From Actinobacteria bacterium casp-actino2 (GTDB lineage: Bacteria; Actinomycetota; Acidimicrobiia; Acidimicrobiales; Ilumatobacteraceae), in assembly GCA_001510335.1 (NCBI GenBank), contig LFFB01000004.1, positions 1 through 34,791 on the forward strand: DNA of 34,791 nt, read 5' to 3'. Every line of letters begins with the position of its first letter. Positions within the stretch are counted from its first letter, which is position 1. The translations under genes and the position numbers were made by a program. Below the pieces are notes generated by a model, which had not been told where the DNA came from, ran no database searches, and saw only the letters and a list, made by a program, of their open reading frames with translations. Shown here in pieces: positions 16,573 through 25,346 of the stretch.

Positions 16573-17739
16573 ATGGCATCACGGACACCATTACCGGTGA
16601 CTGGCGCATGGCGTGTTGGCGACCCCGTAGGTCATCGTCAGTTCTTTACTTACCCCGACGACCGTCGTCTTGCACTTGATAACGGCACGGTGATGTCAGG
16701 AATTGTGTCGGCGTATGAAACCTGGGGTCAGTTGAATTCGGACGCCTCGAATGCGATTTTGTTGTGCCATGCTTGGACCGGAGATAGCCATGCGGCTGGT
16801 CGGGCCGAAGACGGTCACCTAGCCCCAGGTTGGTGGGAGAGCGCTGTTGGTCCCGGACTAGCGATTGACACCAACCAGTGGTTCGTAGTGTGCGCCAACG
16901 TTCTGGGTGGATGTCAAGGTTCAACGGGTCCTGCCTCGGCACACCCCGATGATGGTCAACCATTTGGTTCTCGTTTCCCAGTGATCACGATTCGCGACAT
17001 GGTGCGCGTGCAGGCTCGTTTGGCTGATCACCTAGGTGTTGGGGTGTGGCACTCGGTGATCGGTGGATCCATGGGTGGAATGCAAGTTCTTGAATGGGCG
17101 GTGACGTTTCCCGAACGGGTGCGCTCGGTCGTGCCAATTGCGACGTGTGCGCAAGCGTCAGCGCAGCAGATTGCGTGGGGCTCCATTGGGCGTCGCGCGA
17201 TCATCAACGATCCCAAATGGCGCGGTGGTGATTACTACGAAGCCGCACCCGGCGATGGTCCTCATGAAGGCTTGTCAACAGCACGCATGGTTGCACAAGT
17301 GACATTTAGAAGTGACAACGTTTTCACCGATCGCTTTGGTCGTGCGATGACGGGTGGTAGTTCGTCGTCAAAATCACTCGACGGAAAATTTGAGGTCGAG
17401 CGTTATCTCGAATACCACGGTGACAAATTGGTCAGCCGGTTTGACGCAAATAGCTACATGACAATCGGTAAAGCCATGGATCTCCATGACATCGCGCGTG
17501 GGCGAAATACTCTTGAGTCAGCGGTTGCTCGCATTAACTCTCCGGTACTGACGATGGGCATTTGGAGCGACTTCTTGTACCCGGAGTATCAGCAGATACA
17601 GATTCGTGACATGGTTGCGGCCAATGGAATACGTGCCGAATACATCGAAGTGGATTCGCCGCATGGTCACGATGCCTTTCTGATTGAACTTGATCAAGTT
17701 GGACCGGCGATTCGTCATTTCATTGAATCAATCGACTAA
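16573..17739 (+). CDS. metX: homoserine O-acetyltransferase
   Basis: This 388-residue alpha/beta-hydrolase-fold enzyme acetylates L-homoserine with acetyl-CoA, the committed step of methionine synthesis by direct sulfhydrylation or transsulfuration. Characteristic motifs are YETWGQLNSDASNAILLCHAWTGDSHAAG, the nucleophile elbow GGSMGGMQVLEWA, MTGGSSSSKSLDGKFEVERYL, SDFLYPEYQQ and the catalytic SPHGHDAFL. AAAGGG at 16561-16566 precedes the ATG by 6 nt. A SAM riboswitch just upstream supports the methionine assignment. The 3' end overlaps the convergent membrane-protein gene by 4 nt. Confidence 0.95.
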   Translation: MASRTPLPVTGAWRVGDPVGHRQFFTYPDDRRLALDNGTVMSGIVSAYETWGQLNSDASNAILLCHAWTGDSHAAGRAEDGHLAPGWWESAVGPGLAIDTNQWFVVCANVLGGCQGSTGPASAHPDDGQPFGSRFPVITIRDMVRVQARLADHLGVGVWHSVIGGSMGGMQVLEWAVTFPERVRSVVPIATCAQASAQQIAWGSIGRRAIINDPKWRGGDYYEAAPGDGPHEGLSTARMVAQVTFRSDNVFTDRFGRAMTGGSSSSKSLDGKFEVERYLEYHGDKLVSRFDANSYMTIGKAMDLHDIARGRNTLESAVARINSPVLTMGIWSDFLYPEYQQIQIRDMVAANGIRAEYIEVDSPHGHDAFLIELDQVGPAIRHFIESID

Positions 17740-18116
17740 CGATTTCGTTCAAGCAAATCTTCAAGGGTTGCAATGCCACGGCTGTCATTTGGTATTCGTA
17801 GGAAGACTTCTTTCTCGCCACGAAGGATATAAATTTCTCTATTCTTCGGGGGAGAGGGACTCTTGCCGACCACTCGGTATTCGCCGCGTAATCCAACTGC
17901 CCGCATTCCACGTGTTCGCAAAATGATATCATCGTCATCGATAAAGACTCGGACCTCACTCCATGAGGTCAGTGAGCTTTGGGGTTCGGGCATACGTTGA
18001 GCCTGAGCAATCATTCGGCGGCCATCCTTACTGCACCAATGCGGCTCAATTCGAAACGCAAGCCACGCAAGTAAGCCAAAGACCGCCAATGCCACAACAC
18101 CTAGAAAGAACGACAC
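17736..18116 (-). CDS. single-pass membrane protein of unknown function
   Basis: Starting at GTG 18116 it has 126 residues; a TTG at 18173 would add 19 residues with little membrane or coding character. The N-terminus is a transmembrane helix (SFFLGVVALAVFGLLAWLAF) followed by EPHWC and a cytoplasmic, strand-rich region with SEVRVFIDDDDIILRTRG, YRVVG and EIYILRGEKEVFLRIPND. The fold may be a small beta domain but I do not recognise the family. It is convergent with metX (4-nt overlap) and divergent from the Fpg/Nei gene, so it probably has its own promoter. Confidence 0.65.
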   Translation of the reverse strand: MSFFLGVVALAVFGLLAWLAFRIEPHWCSKDGRRMIAQAQRMPEPQSSLTSWSEVRVFIDDDDIILRTRGMRAVGLRGEYRVVGKSPSPPKNREIYILRGEKEVFLRIPNDSRGIATLEDLLERNR

Positions 18117-18182
18117 ATGAGCAGTCTGACACGCACCGTCGTAGATAACACATGATGTACTGAAATCCGTCAAACTAAGAAT

Positions 18183-18947
18183 GTGCCTGAAATTCTGGAA
18201 GTTGAGATGTACCGTCAGGCCGCTCTGCCTATCGTGGGTCGTCGGGTTCGGTCGTTCCAGACCGATGACACGATCGTTGTTAAGGAAGCGCTACCGATTC
18301 AGACTTTGGTTGGTTCTCGGGTGCGGGAAGTTGCACGTCACGGGAAACTGTTAACGATTCATTTTGAGAACGGGTCGATTGATCTTCATTTCGGAATGGC
18401 CGGTCGAATCATCGTTGACGGACGATCACCGATTGACGAGTTGGTGTATGGGGCGTCATCTAATGATCGTTGGATTCGCTTTGGAATTGAATTTGATCAA
18501 GGATTCTTAGCAATTACTGATCCCCGAAGATTTTCGCGAGTGGCAGCCAGTCGAGTGCACGATGACCTCGGTCCAGATGCGTTCAATCCTGATCTGTGTG
18601 ATGTCGTGCGTAGGCATCTTCCAAAGCGCGGCAATATCAAGGGAGTGCTGCTGAATCAGGGTGTGGTCGCGGGATTGGGCAACATGCTGGTCGACGAGGT
18701 TTTGAGTCGAAGCCGGGTTGACCCTCGACGAGATATTGCGACCATGAAGCCGCAGTTGATTAAAAAGGTGTTCGTGACGGTTGTTTCAGTTCTTCCTGAA
18801 TTACTTGAACGGGGAGGAAGTCACATGGGTGATCTGGCGGCCGAACTGCGAAAGCCGGGGTCTGGTTGTCCCTACGATGGACACGAGTTGGCTCGGGCCA
18901 CGGTGGCGGGTCGGACCACATACTGGTGTCCTCGCCATCAGAAGTGA
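18183..18947 (+). CDS. Fpg/Nei-family DNA glycosylase/AP lyase
   Basis: This 254-residue base-excision-repair enzyme begins (GTG) with PEILEVE, so that after Met removal the catalytic Pro1 and Glu2 are exposed. The beta-hairpin lysine lies in RHGKLLTIHF, the N-terminal body has DLHFGMAGR, and the helix-two-turn-helix is RGNIKGVLLNQGVVAGLGNMLVDEVL. The C-terminal zinc finger is altered: the usual C-x2-C ... C-x2-C is here CPYDGH ... CPRHQ, so two cysteine positions hold Asp (with His nearby) and His. It may bind zinc as a CCHH/CDCH site or act with a degenerate finger. Whether it prefers oxidised purines or pyrimidines is unclear. Confidence 0.9.
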   Translation: MPEILEVEMYRQAALPIVGRRVRSFQTDDTIVVKEALPIQTLVGSRVREVARHGKLLTIHFENGSIDLHFGMAGRIIVDGRSPIDELVYGASSNDRWIRFGIEFDQGFLAITDPRRFSRVAASRVHDDLGPDAFNPDLCDVVRRHLPKRGNIKGVLLNQGVVAGLGNMLVDEVLSRSRVDPRRDIATMKPQLIKKVFVTVVSVLPELLERGGSHMGDLAAELRKPGSGCPYDGHELARATVAGRTTYWCPRHQK

Positions 18948-18965
18948 GATCTTGCTGTAGATGCC

Positions 18966-19646
18966 GTGGGTTCGGGTACCTTTTCAGACAGACTGACAGA
19001 GATGATTCTCGTTCGTCTTGCCTCAACAATGGGAGTAGATACCACCTCAGTGTCCGACGCTGGCAGCACGCGAGTGGTCTGGATAGTGACGCTTTTATTG
19101 ATTGCAATCGGAATTGGTTTAGGCGTGCTGAACGTGTGGTTCTGGCGCAAGACCAAGCCAGATCCCGAAGCCCTCGGTCCGCTCGTTGAAATGAGTTCAC
19201 GCAAGTTTGCTGCGCTCGATCTGATTGAACAGCGCCATCGCTTAGATCAACTTCGTCCTTCGCTGATGTCGTCGCCATCAGTAGAGCCGTTGCCAGTGAT
19301 GCAGGCGCCGATCATTCTTGACGAAGAACCTCAGGAGATTGACGACGAAGTCATTGAAGATCTAGTGATTGATGAAGAAGTTGATCAAGTCGTCAGCCGT
19401 ATTGAAGACCCGTTGTTGTCAACATCAGTGAATGACATCGATTGGGACGATGATGAGTGGCCTGATGTAGATGATTGGTCGTCACCAGTTGATCGTCTGA
19501 AAAAAGACGAGCCTGTCTTGATGCATGAATTGTTTGACCAAGATCAAGATTCAGATCAAAAGATAGACGATGAGGTCGTTGCCGAGGATCCGAAGGAGCG
19601 ACCCGCAAAGGGTCCGGTGTCCATTGACCCATTGCTTGGTTTTTAA
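18966..19646 (+). CDS. membrane-anchored acidic protein of unknown function
   Basis: It has 226 residues from GTG 18966. An ATG at 19002, 19 nt after a TACCTT -10-like hexamer (18977-18982), is an equally plausible start (214 residues). One transmembrane helix (VVWIVTLLLIAIGIGLGVLNVWFW, about residues 37-60) is followed by a basic KTK stop-transfer and a long cytoplasmic tail. The tail is strongly acidic: DEEPQEIDDEVIEDLVIDEE, then DWDDDEWPDVDDW. It is probably disordered and interacts with partners. No family is recognised. Confidence 0.65.
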   Translation: MGSGTFSDRLTEMILVRLASTMGVDTTSVSDAGSTRVVWIVTLLLIAIGIGLGVLNVWFWRKTKPDPEALGPLVEMSSRKFAALDLIEQRHRLDQLRPSLMSSPSVEPLPVMQAPIILDEEPQEIDDEVIEDLVIDEEVDQVVSRIEDPLLSTSVNDIDWDDDEWPDVDDWSSPVDRLKKDEPVLMHELFDQDQDSDQKIDDEVVAEDPKERPAKGPVSIDPLLGF

Positions 19647-19692
19647 CCAGCCATGTTCACTCTTGGCTGACCTCTGAGACTAAATTTAAGTT

Positions 19693-19920
19693 ATGGCTGA
19701 ACTTGACCTTGACGCAATGATTGAACGTTTTAAAGGGCGAGCTGCTGCTGTGAAGCAACGTCCTCTACCTCCAGTCGCTGGTGAGGAACGTCAGCGTTTC
19801 ATCGAGCAAGCCAATCACGACTTCCAGGATTTTGCTTTAATCGCTGGTTCAACGCCCAGCCTTGTTGACGGTATTTTGACTTTTACGGTTGATCTCCGCC
19901 CGGCCAGCCCGAACTCGTGA
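19693..19920 (+). CDS. small conserved-looking protein of unknown function
   Basis: A 75-residue soluble protein with a helical, basic N-terminus (LDLDAMIERFKGRAAAVKQR), a central acidic/aromatic helix (FIEQANHDFQDFALI) and a short C-terminal strand region (DGILTFTVDLRP). I do not recognise a named family. The coding assignment rests on codon structure and the tight junction with the next gene (GTGA at 19917-19920). TAAATT at 19681-19686 lies 6 nt before the ATG and no ribosome binding site is seen, suggesting a leaderless promoter. Confidence 0.7.
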   Translation: MAELDLDAMIERFKGRAAAVKQRPLPPVAGEERQRFIEQANHDFQDFALIAGSTPSLVDGILTFTVDLRPASPNS

Positions 19921-20824
19921 GTTCGCCTCGCGGCGCCGACAATCGTGCCGAGATCGCGGTTCCCGCTGTTCTTCTAGCGGTTTTGGCTTGGGGTATCGGC
20001 CCGCTGATGGTTCGCGACATGAGCGTAGGCGGATATACCACTGCAATGTTCCGTATGTGGTTGGGTGCACCGGCCATGTATCTCGCGAGTCGTTGGTGGG
20101 GTAATGGGGTCACTTGGAAATCATTGAAGGCATGTGTCGTGCCAGGCTGTTTTTTCGGCGCATCAATGGTGCTGGATTCATGGCAGTACGCGCGACATCA
20201 ATTGCTAATGCAACTTTGATCGGAGCATTAACGCCAGCATTGATATTGCTCGGGGTGAACCGTCTTGTCGGAGAACGCAGTGATCTTAAGCGTTTGCCAT
20301 TCGCCTTCATTGCCTTTGCTGGTTTGGCGATGGTGATCCTTGCTGGATCAAATACCGATGGAGCCTCCCTGCGCGGTGATTTTTTAGCGGCGGTCAACGT
20401 CACCAGTTTCACGGCGTACTTCATGATTCTGAAGCGGCGTCGTAACGAAGGGATCGATGGCTGGTCGTTTTTGGCTGGGGTATTTATCGTGGGTGCAATC
20501 TTGGTCACGCCGGTATGTCTCTTCATGGGAGATGACACGTGGAAGGTAAATGGACGAGATTGGATCCTTCTGTTAGCCATGGTGGTCGGGCCGGGTTGGG
20601 TTGGTCACGGACTCATTTCGTGGGCGAGTCGGCACTTGCCAGTGACGACGACACCGCTGTTAACCCTTGGAAGCCCAGTGGTGTCAGTTTTGGGTGCTTG
20701 GCTCATCTACGACCAGCAGTTAGGCCTGGTGCAAGTCTTTGGAGCGCTATTGGTCATTGCTGGGCTGGCGGGCACGGTGTGGGATCGGCGCAGTTCTGTG
20801 CCGACTCCTGAACCAGTTTCGTGA
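19917..20824 (+). pseudogene. DMT/EamA-family permease interrupted by a single frameshift
   Basis: Two overlapping frames together make one ten-helix drug/metabolite transporter of about 302 residues. The first frame (GTG 19917) gives AVLAWGIGPLMVRDMSVGGYTTAMFRMWLGAPAMYL and runs to GASMVLD near 20177. Homology then continues in another frame as FMAVRATSIANATLIGALTPALILLG to the stop at 20822-20824. The bases GTGCTGGATTCATG at the junction would be in frame with one extra T (GATTTC), so a one-base deletion in a T run explains the break. It could be a true pseudogene, a sequencing error or a programmed shift. The start overlaps the previous stop by GTGA. Confidence 0.82.
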
Positions 20825-20867
20825 CGGGTTGTTGGTGGCCAAACGGCAGGTAAACTTCACGCACCGT

Positions 20868-20943
20868 GCGGATGTGGCTCAGTTGGTAGAGCATCACCTT
20901 GCCAAGGTGAGGGTCGCGAGTTCGAATCTCGTCATCCGCTCCA
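20868..20943 (+). tRNA. tRNA-Gly (GCC)
   Basis: Acceptor GCGGATG (20868-20874) pairs with CATCCGC (20933-20939), followed by discriminator T and an encoded CCA at 20941-20943. The anticodon stem-loop CACCTTGCCAAGGTG gives anticodon GCC. The T arm contains GTTCGAATC. The D loop GGTAGAGCATC region is normal. A strong terminator hairpin follows 4 nt later. Confidence 0.96.
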
Positions 20944-20947
20944 GTTC

Positions 20948-20980
20948 AAAAGGCCCTGAGACTCAGTCTCGGGGCCTTTT
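20948..20980 (+). terminator. intrinsic terminator after tRNA-Gly
   Basis: AAAAGGCCCTGAGAC and GTCTCGGGGCCTTTT form a 15-bp stem (one T-G wobble) with a TCA loop, ending in TTTT. The A/T runs on both sides make it able to terminate from either direction, so it may also serve the minus-strand gene ending at 20990. Confidence 0.9.
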
Positions 20981-20989
20981 ACTTACTCG

Positions 20990-21415
20990 TTATGAGGATG
21001 GATGTGGCGCTCGTACGAAGAATCCCCGGTTCCAGTCTTGGCGATGCTCGCCATCAACCGATATGCGCCATTCATAACTGCGTCCTGGGGCGAGAGCGAT
21101 CGGTGGAATCTGAACTGCCAGGTTCTGGTCAATGTCGCTTCCTGGTCGTAATCCGTCAGGTCGGCCGACGCTAAAGCCGATATCAAGCGACAGCGGAGAT
21201 TGGTTGACGAGCACTGGTCGGCCATCTTCGTCGACGAGTTCAGCGTGGATTGCGATTTGTTGGTTGGCCATATCCCACGGGACTTTGACGATGAACGCCA
21301 AGGCGCTCGCAAAGGGTCCAGATCCGACTTGGCTCCAGCCAGCGCCCGCCATCATGACTTTGCCATCGTGCGTGACCGCATAATCAGCGAGGACTACTTG
21401 CATGTGAACCGTCAT
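20990..21415 (-). CDS. DUF6941-like protein
   Basis: A 141-residue soluble protein starting MTVHMQVVLADYAVTHDGKVMMAGAGW. Its start is chosen at ATG 21415 because GGAG lies 6 nt before it; the frame stays open to 21664 but that extension overlaps trmB. Strand-rich sequence with VKVPWDMANQQIAIHAELVDEDGRPV and a C-terminal LAPGRSYEWRISVDGE matches what I recall of the actinobacterial DUF6941 family, of unknown function. It is divergent from trmB and ends at the tRNA-Gly terminator. Confidence 0.75.
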   Translation of the reverse strand: MTVHMQVVLADYAVTHDGKVMMAGAGWSQVGSGPFASALAFIVKVPWDMANQQIAIHAELVDEDGRPVLVNQSPLSLDIGFSVGRPDGLRPGSDIDQNLAVQIPPIALAPGRSYEWRISVDGEHRQDWNRGFFVRAPHPSS

Positions 21416-21500
21416 AACAATCTCCGACAACAACTTAATCTGGGCATGTCTGCTTACTGGCACTGTCAAGTTGAGGCTAATCGCCGTTACCGTCTGCGCC

Positions 21501-22187
21501 GTGTTACGTGGAGACTCAGAGAACCGACTGGTTCGGACCTTTCGTCCACGTCGGCGCAAACTTGGTCCAGAGCTATCGAAGGTATACGAACGACTCATGG
21601 ACGAGTGGAGCATTGCCGAACATGGGCCGACGCTCGATCTGATTGAAGTATTCGGCAACGACAACCAAGTGTGTCTAGAAATTGGCTGTGGACGGGGAGA
21701 CTTGGCGGCTTCGTTTGGACCGAGTCATCAAGACACCAATTTGATCGCGATTGATATTCACACTCGAGGAATCGCCAATATCTTGCAAGGAATTGAAAAT
21801 CATTCGCTCTCAAATACGCGCGTCGTTGAAGGTGATGTTTTGGTTTTGTTGAAGCGATTCGCTGATGCTTCGCTATCTGACGTCTGGGTTTTCTTTCCCG
21901 ACCCGTGGCCCAAGCCTCGCGAACAACGTCGTCGCTTGTTGCGACCTGATGTGGTTCAAGAATTGGCGCGAGTTCTCAAAGTTGGTGGAGTCTTACGACT
22001 GGCTACAGATATTGAGGATTATTGGCGTAAGTCGATCACTGTCGTAGCGGAGAACGAGTCGTTTGACATCCCAGAATTTTCGCGACCCGATTGGCGTATT
22101 GAAACGGTCTTTGAGCGGCGAGGAATCAGCGAAGGTCGTCAACCAGTTGATATCTGTTGGGTTCGCAAGGGTGATCAACCAACGTGA
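21501..22187 (+). CDS. trmB: tRNA (guanine-N7-)-methyltransferase
   Basis: This SAM-dependent enzyme makes m7G46 in the variable loop of tRNAs. It has 228 residues from GTG 21501; a TTG at 21471 would add 10 residues. Motif I is VCLEIGCGRGDLAASFG, and IAIDIH follows. The family signature VFFPDPWPKPREQRRRLL (PDPW-K-x-x-H/R region) is clear, and RLATDIEDYW and SRPDWRIETVFERRG complete the C-terminal part. The N-terminal SENRLVRTFRPRRRKLG is a normal basic leader. Its stop is 2 nt from the stop of the convergent kinase-like gene. Confidence 0.93.
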   Translation: MLRGDSENRLVRTFRPRRRKLGPELSKVYERLMDEWSIAEHGPTLDLIEVFGNDNQVCLEIGCGRGDLAASFGPSHQDTNLIAIDIHTRGIANILQGIENHSLSNTRVVEGDVLVLLKRFADASLSDVWVFFPDPWPKPREQRRRLLRPDVVQELARVLKVGGVLRLATDIEDYWRKSITVVAENESFDIPEFSRPDWRIETVFERRGISEGRQPVDICWVRKGDQPT

Positions 22188-22189
22188 TC

Positions 22190-23239
22190 TCAAATTCCGA
22201 GGCGAATACCGGCATCGAGATCATCGGCGGCTGAGAAGGCTCGGCGAACGAGCGAGTCCATGAGCGCAGCACCGCGTTCATTGGCGGTGTCAAGCGACAG
22301 GATGCTGGCAGCGAATGACGTGCAATAGAACAGCACTCCCTCGGCATAACCCTGCATGATGGTTTCGTAGTCGGCCCATTGATCGGGCACGCCATTAGAG
22401 CGCATCTTGTCGCAGTAGCGGTGAATGAGTTCTTCTTGCATTGATCGTCGCATGTCTGTTGGGAGATTCGTTCCCAAGAAGTACACGAGATCAGAGGTGC
22501 TTGGCGAACGCATCGACAACTGCCAGTCAATAAGAGTCATCGTGCCATCATCATGAAAGAACATGTTGTCAAGGCGAAAGTCTCCGTGAGTGAGTGTGCA
22601 CGGCCAATCGAAATACTTTTGCATCCATGTTTCGATCATCGGCGCAAATGTTTCGCACCATTTCAAAACTCGAGGGGGCAGCGAATCTTGATAGCGCTCA
22701 AGAAACATCGGCCAACCAATTGGGAAGAGGGTTCCGACCGTTGCGGTCATCGGGTCACTGAGGCTGGGCATCCAATCGAGTGAGGCCAACTCTGGTTTGT
22801 TGAACCAAGCACTATGCAGCGTTGCAGCAACATCAATCGCCGTACGCGCCTGGTCGGGAGTTGGCCCGGCGACTTGATCACCTGAATGCGCTGGACTCAA
22901 GTCTTCAAGCACGAGTGCATATGGTTCAACTGAACTGTGCAGGCAACGTGCCAGTTTGATTCCCTTTATTTGAGAAGCGACTTCCGTGTAGAACCGATGC
23001 TCACGATTCCAAACGCCCATCATTTCGCCCATCACTTGACCACCGGGGTCGGATGTCGGGAATTTGACGATGACGCTCGCTGGAACGTTCTCACCAACAA
23101 GTGAGACGCGGGCAAGTTGGCCCATGAATCCTTCGCCGGCCCCGATGACTTGCAGGCTGAAACTGGTGACTTGTTTTTTGAGAACCTCGCTCAGCCACTC
23201 AGCGGAAATGTCAGATAAGACTGTCGGTGTGCCCCCCAT
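22190..23239 (-). CDS. APH/ecdysteroid-kinase-like phosphotransferase family protein
   Basis: This 349-residue protein-kinase-like-fold enzyme has the Brenner-type catalytic motif LTHGDFRLDNMFF (HGDFRxDN) and the metal-binding DWQ (TLIDWQLSMRSP), with N-lobe VIVKFPTSD carrying the ATP lysine and LVLEDL at the hinge. Relatives phosphorylate small molecules such as aminoglycosides, choline or steroids. Actinobacterial members often lie in lipid catabolism regions and their substrates are largely unknown. A very strong ribosome binding site GGGGAGGTGA lies 5 nt before the ATG. Confidence 0.85.
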   Translation of the reverse strand: MGGTPTVLSDISAEWLSEVLKKQVTSFSLQVIGAGEGFMGQLARVSLVGENVPASVIVKFPTSDPGGQVMGEMMGVWNREHRFYTEVASQIKGIKLARCLHSSVEPYALVLEDLSPAHSGDQVAGPTPDQARTAIDVAATLHSAWFNKPELASLDWMPSLSDPMTATVGTLFPIGWPMFLERYQDSLPPRVLKWCETFAPMIETWMQKYFDWPCTLTHGDFRLDNMFFHDDGTMTLIDWQLSMRSPSTSDLVYFLGTNLPTDMRRSMQEELIHRYCDKMRSNGVPDQWADYETIMQGYAEGVLFYCTSFAASILSLDTANERGAALMDSLVRRAFSAADDLDAGIRLGI

Positions 23240-23315
23240 GGCGTCACCTCCCCAAACGTGAGCATAGGTTGTGCAAGTTCGTTTGGGAAGAGGTAATTCG
23301 GGGTACCTTGATCAG

Positions 23316-24671
23316 GTGAATCTGAGTCCTGAATTTGTCGAAGCGCTGCGAATAATCGTCGGTGGTAACAATGTCTTGACTGAGGATCTCGCAAGCTACG
23401 GCACTGATTGGACAGGTCGGTTCATTGGAAGTCCATCTCTTGTGGTGCGCCCTGGGTCAACGAGTGAAGTGAGTCAAGTCATGCATTTGTGCTCCAAGCA
23501 CAACATCGCAGTCGTACCACAAGGTGGCAATACCGGATTGGTGGGTGGAACCTTGGCGTCCGAAGGCCAGGTGATTGTCTCGACCCGGCGGCTCAATTCG
23601 CTCGGGCCTGTTGAGACGGCTAGCCAGCAGATTTCGGTCGGAGCCGGAGCAACTGTTGAACAGGTGCATGAAGCAGCCGACAGTCATGGATTGCGTTATG
23701 CCGTTGATTTTGGCGCTCGAGGATCAGCAACGATTGGTGGAACGATTGCAACTAATGCTGGGGGTATCAATGTTCTGCGATTCGGTTCGACACGACACCA
23801 AGTCGTTGGGATCGAAGCAGTTCTGCCTAATGGTGAAGTGATCGAACATATGGCTGGATTGATGAAAGACAACACCGGCTATGACATCGCATCTCTCTTG
23901 TGTGGTAGCGAAGGAACTCTCGGAATTGTCACGGCAGCTCGCTTGCGTTTGCTGCCGCTGCACACATCTCGGACCACGGTTCTGTTGGGATGCAACTCAA
24001 CTGACGAGGTTGTTCATGTTGTCCAAGGAGTTCGGCAACAGTTTGATTCTCTTGATGCCGCCGAATTGTTCTATGCAGACGGAGCGAACCTTGTCGCCGA
24101 AGCGTTCAATGTGGTGATTCCTTTTGTTGCTCCGGTGTATTTACTCTTAGAATTCTCAGCCGATGTTGATCTCGCCTCGGACATTGAAAGGCACCTTGCT
24201 CAGTCAAACTTTGCTGGTTTGAGTGCCGTTGCTCAAGATGAACTAGGCCGAACCAGACTGTGGCGTCTGCGCGAAGAACACACTGCGGCGATTTCGACGC
24301 ACGGCGTGCCCCATAAGTTTGATGTCACGGTTGCGGTGTCTGATTTGCCGGAGTTCATTGAAAAGACTCGTCAACGGATCTCTGAGACAAACACAGATTG
24401 GACGGTATTTATCTTCGGCCATGCGGCTGATGGAAATATGCACGTCAATGTATTGGGCCCATCGGCGACCGATGAACTCCTTGATGAAGTTGTTCTTCAA
24501 GTTGTTGCAGAGTTCAAGGGCAGCATTAGCGCCGAGCATGGCATCGGCAGTGCGAAGAAGAAGTGGTTGTCACTGAGTCGCTCGCAAAATGAGATTGCGC
24601 TGATGAAGGCCATTAAGGGTGCGATAGATCCGCAGGGAATGATGAATCCAAATACGTTGTTCGCGAATTGA
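23316..24671 (+). CDS. FAD-binding D-2-hydroxyacid dehydrogenase (GlcD/D2HGDH type)
   Basis: A VAO-fold flavoprotein of about 451 residues from GTG 23316; a GTG at 23271 would add 15. The PCMH FAD domain shows VPQGGNTGLVGG, GARGSATIGGTIATNAGG and GTLGIVTAARLRLLP. The C-terminal cap has FGHAADGNMHVNVLGP and SAEHGIGSAKKKWLSLSR, the zinc- and carboxylate-binding region of D-2-hydroxyglutarate and D-lactate dehydrogenases. It oxidises a D-2-hydroxyacid to a 2-oxoacid. D-2-hydroxyglutarate is a good guess but not proved. TACCTT at 23304-23309 lies 6 nt before GTG 23316, supporting this start as leaderless. Confidence 0.9.
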   Translation: MNLSPEFVEALRIIVGGNNVLTEDLASYGTDWTGRFIGSPSLVVRPGSTSEVSQVMHLCSKHNIAVVPQGGNTGLVGGTLASEGQVIVSTRRLNSLGPVETASQQISVGAGATVEQVHEAADSHGLRYAVDFGARGSATIGGTIATNAGGINVLRFGSTRHQVVGIEAVLPNGEVIEHMAGLMKDNTGYDIASLLCGSEGTLGIVTAARLRLLPLHTSRTTVLLGCNSTDEVVHVVQGVRQQFDSLDAAELFYADGANLVAEAFNVVIPFVAPVYLLLEFSADVDLASDIERHLAQSNFAGLSAVAQDELGRTRLWRLREEHTAAISTHGVPHKFDVTVAVSDLPEFIEKTRQRISETNTDWTVFIFGHAADGNMHVNVLGPSATDELLDEVVLQVVAEFKGSISAEHGIGSAKKKWLSLSRSQNEIALMKAIKGAIDPQGMMNPNTLFAN

Positions 24672-24676
24672 ACGAA

Positions 24677-25246
24677 TTACGACGTCATGCCACCAAGGCC
24701 AACTAGACCGCGGGCCAATTCAATTTCGCCCATATGCCGTAAGCCATGTTGGTAGAGCCAACACTCAACTCCGTCTAACACGGTGACGCCGTGCTCGCCG
24801 GCTACTCGAGCGCTGAAGGTTGTGGCAATCTGTGGAGGAAATGGGCGGGGTATGACGACACGCTCGAGTTCGGCCGGGTCAAGTTGTTCGAGCCAAGCCG
24901 ATGTTCGGGCATACACCGCACGCATGTATTCGGCGAATGCGTCGAGGTCGCCGATTCGTTGATGGACCATTTCGTCAACGGTGCGATGCTTGCCATGATC
25001 GTTGATCGTCAGACCCACCCGTGTTTGCCACTCGTCATTCCAAAGGGGTGGTTGACCCGAGAGCAACATGAAGGACGCATCATGCACATTGGCGTAATGG
25101 AAGAGACAAAAAGCGATGGGAACCACGCCTTCGCGCTCGAAGTGATTGACGTGTTCGAGATCCATTGAATTGATGGCATCGTCATACAGGCTGAAGAGGG
25201 CCTTCATCCGGCGCTGTAGCGAGTCAAGAATGAGCTGGTTTGACAT
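24677..25246 (-). CDS. DinB-superfamily protein
   Basis: This 189-residue, mainly helical protein fits the DinB/YfiT four-helix-bundle fold. Candidate metal-binding histidines are in CLFHYANVHD and in the C-terminal QHGLRHMGEIELARGL, where the last helix carries the family-typical H-x-x-x-E. Members include thiol-dependent transferases for mycothiol or bacillithiol and uncharacterised proteins; the function here is unknown. Ribosome binding site GGAGG is 5 nt before the ATG. It ends 5 nt from the convergent FAD dehydrogenase gene and is divergent from the gene at 25347. Confidence 0.75.
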   Translation of the reverse strand: MSNQLILDSLQRRMKALFSLYDDAINSMDLEHVNHFEREGVVPIAFCLFHYANVHDASFMLLSGQPPLWNDEWQTRVGLTINDHGKHRTVDEMVHQRIGDLDAFAEYMRAVYARTSAWLEQLDPAELERVVIPRPFPPQIATTFSARVAGEHGVTVLDGVECWLYQHGLRHMGEIELARGLVGLGGMTS

Positions 25247-25346
25247 TGATCCTCCGAGGTACGAACTGCTACCACCGTATCACCCAAAATTATGTTGTGT
25301 CATTTTCAATGCCACTTGATCATTGTGGAGTTGCTATGTTGGCAAT

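Noticed and set aside
19648-19669. CAGCCA...TGGCTG hairpin as a terminator
   Set aside because: The stem is 6 bp with a 10-nt loop and no T run follows.
21416-21664. N-terminal extension of the DUF6941-like protein
   Set aside because: It overlaps trmB in antisense, and a ribosome binding site supports ATG 21415.
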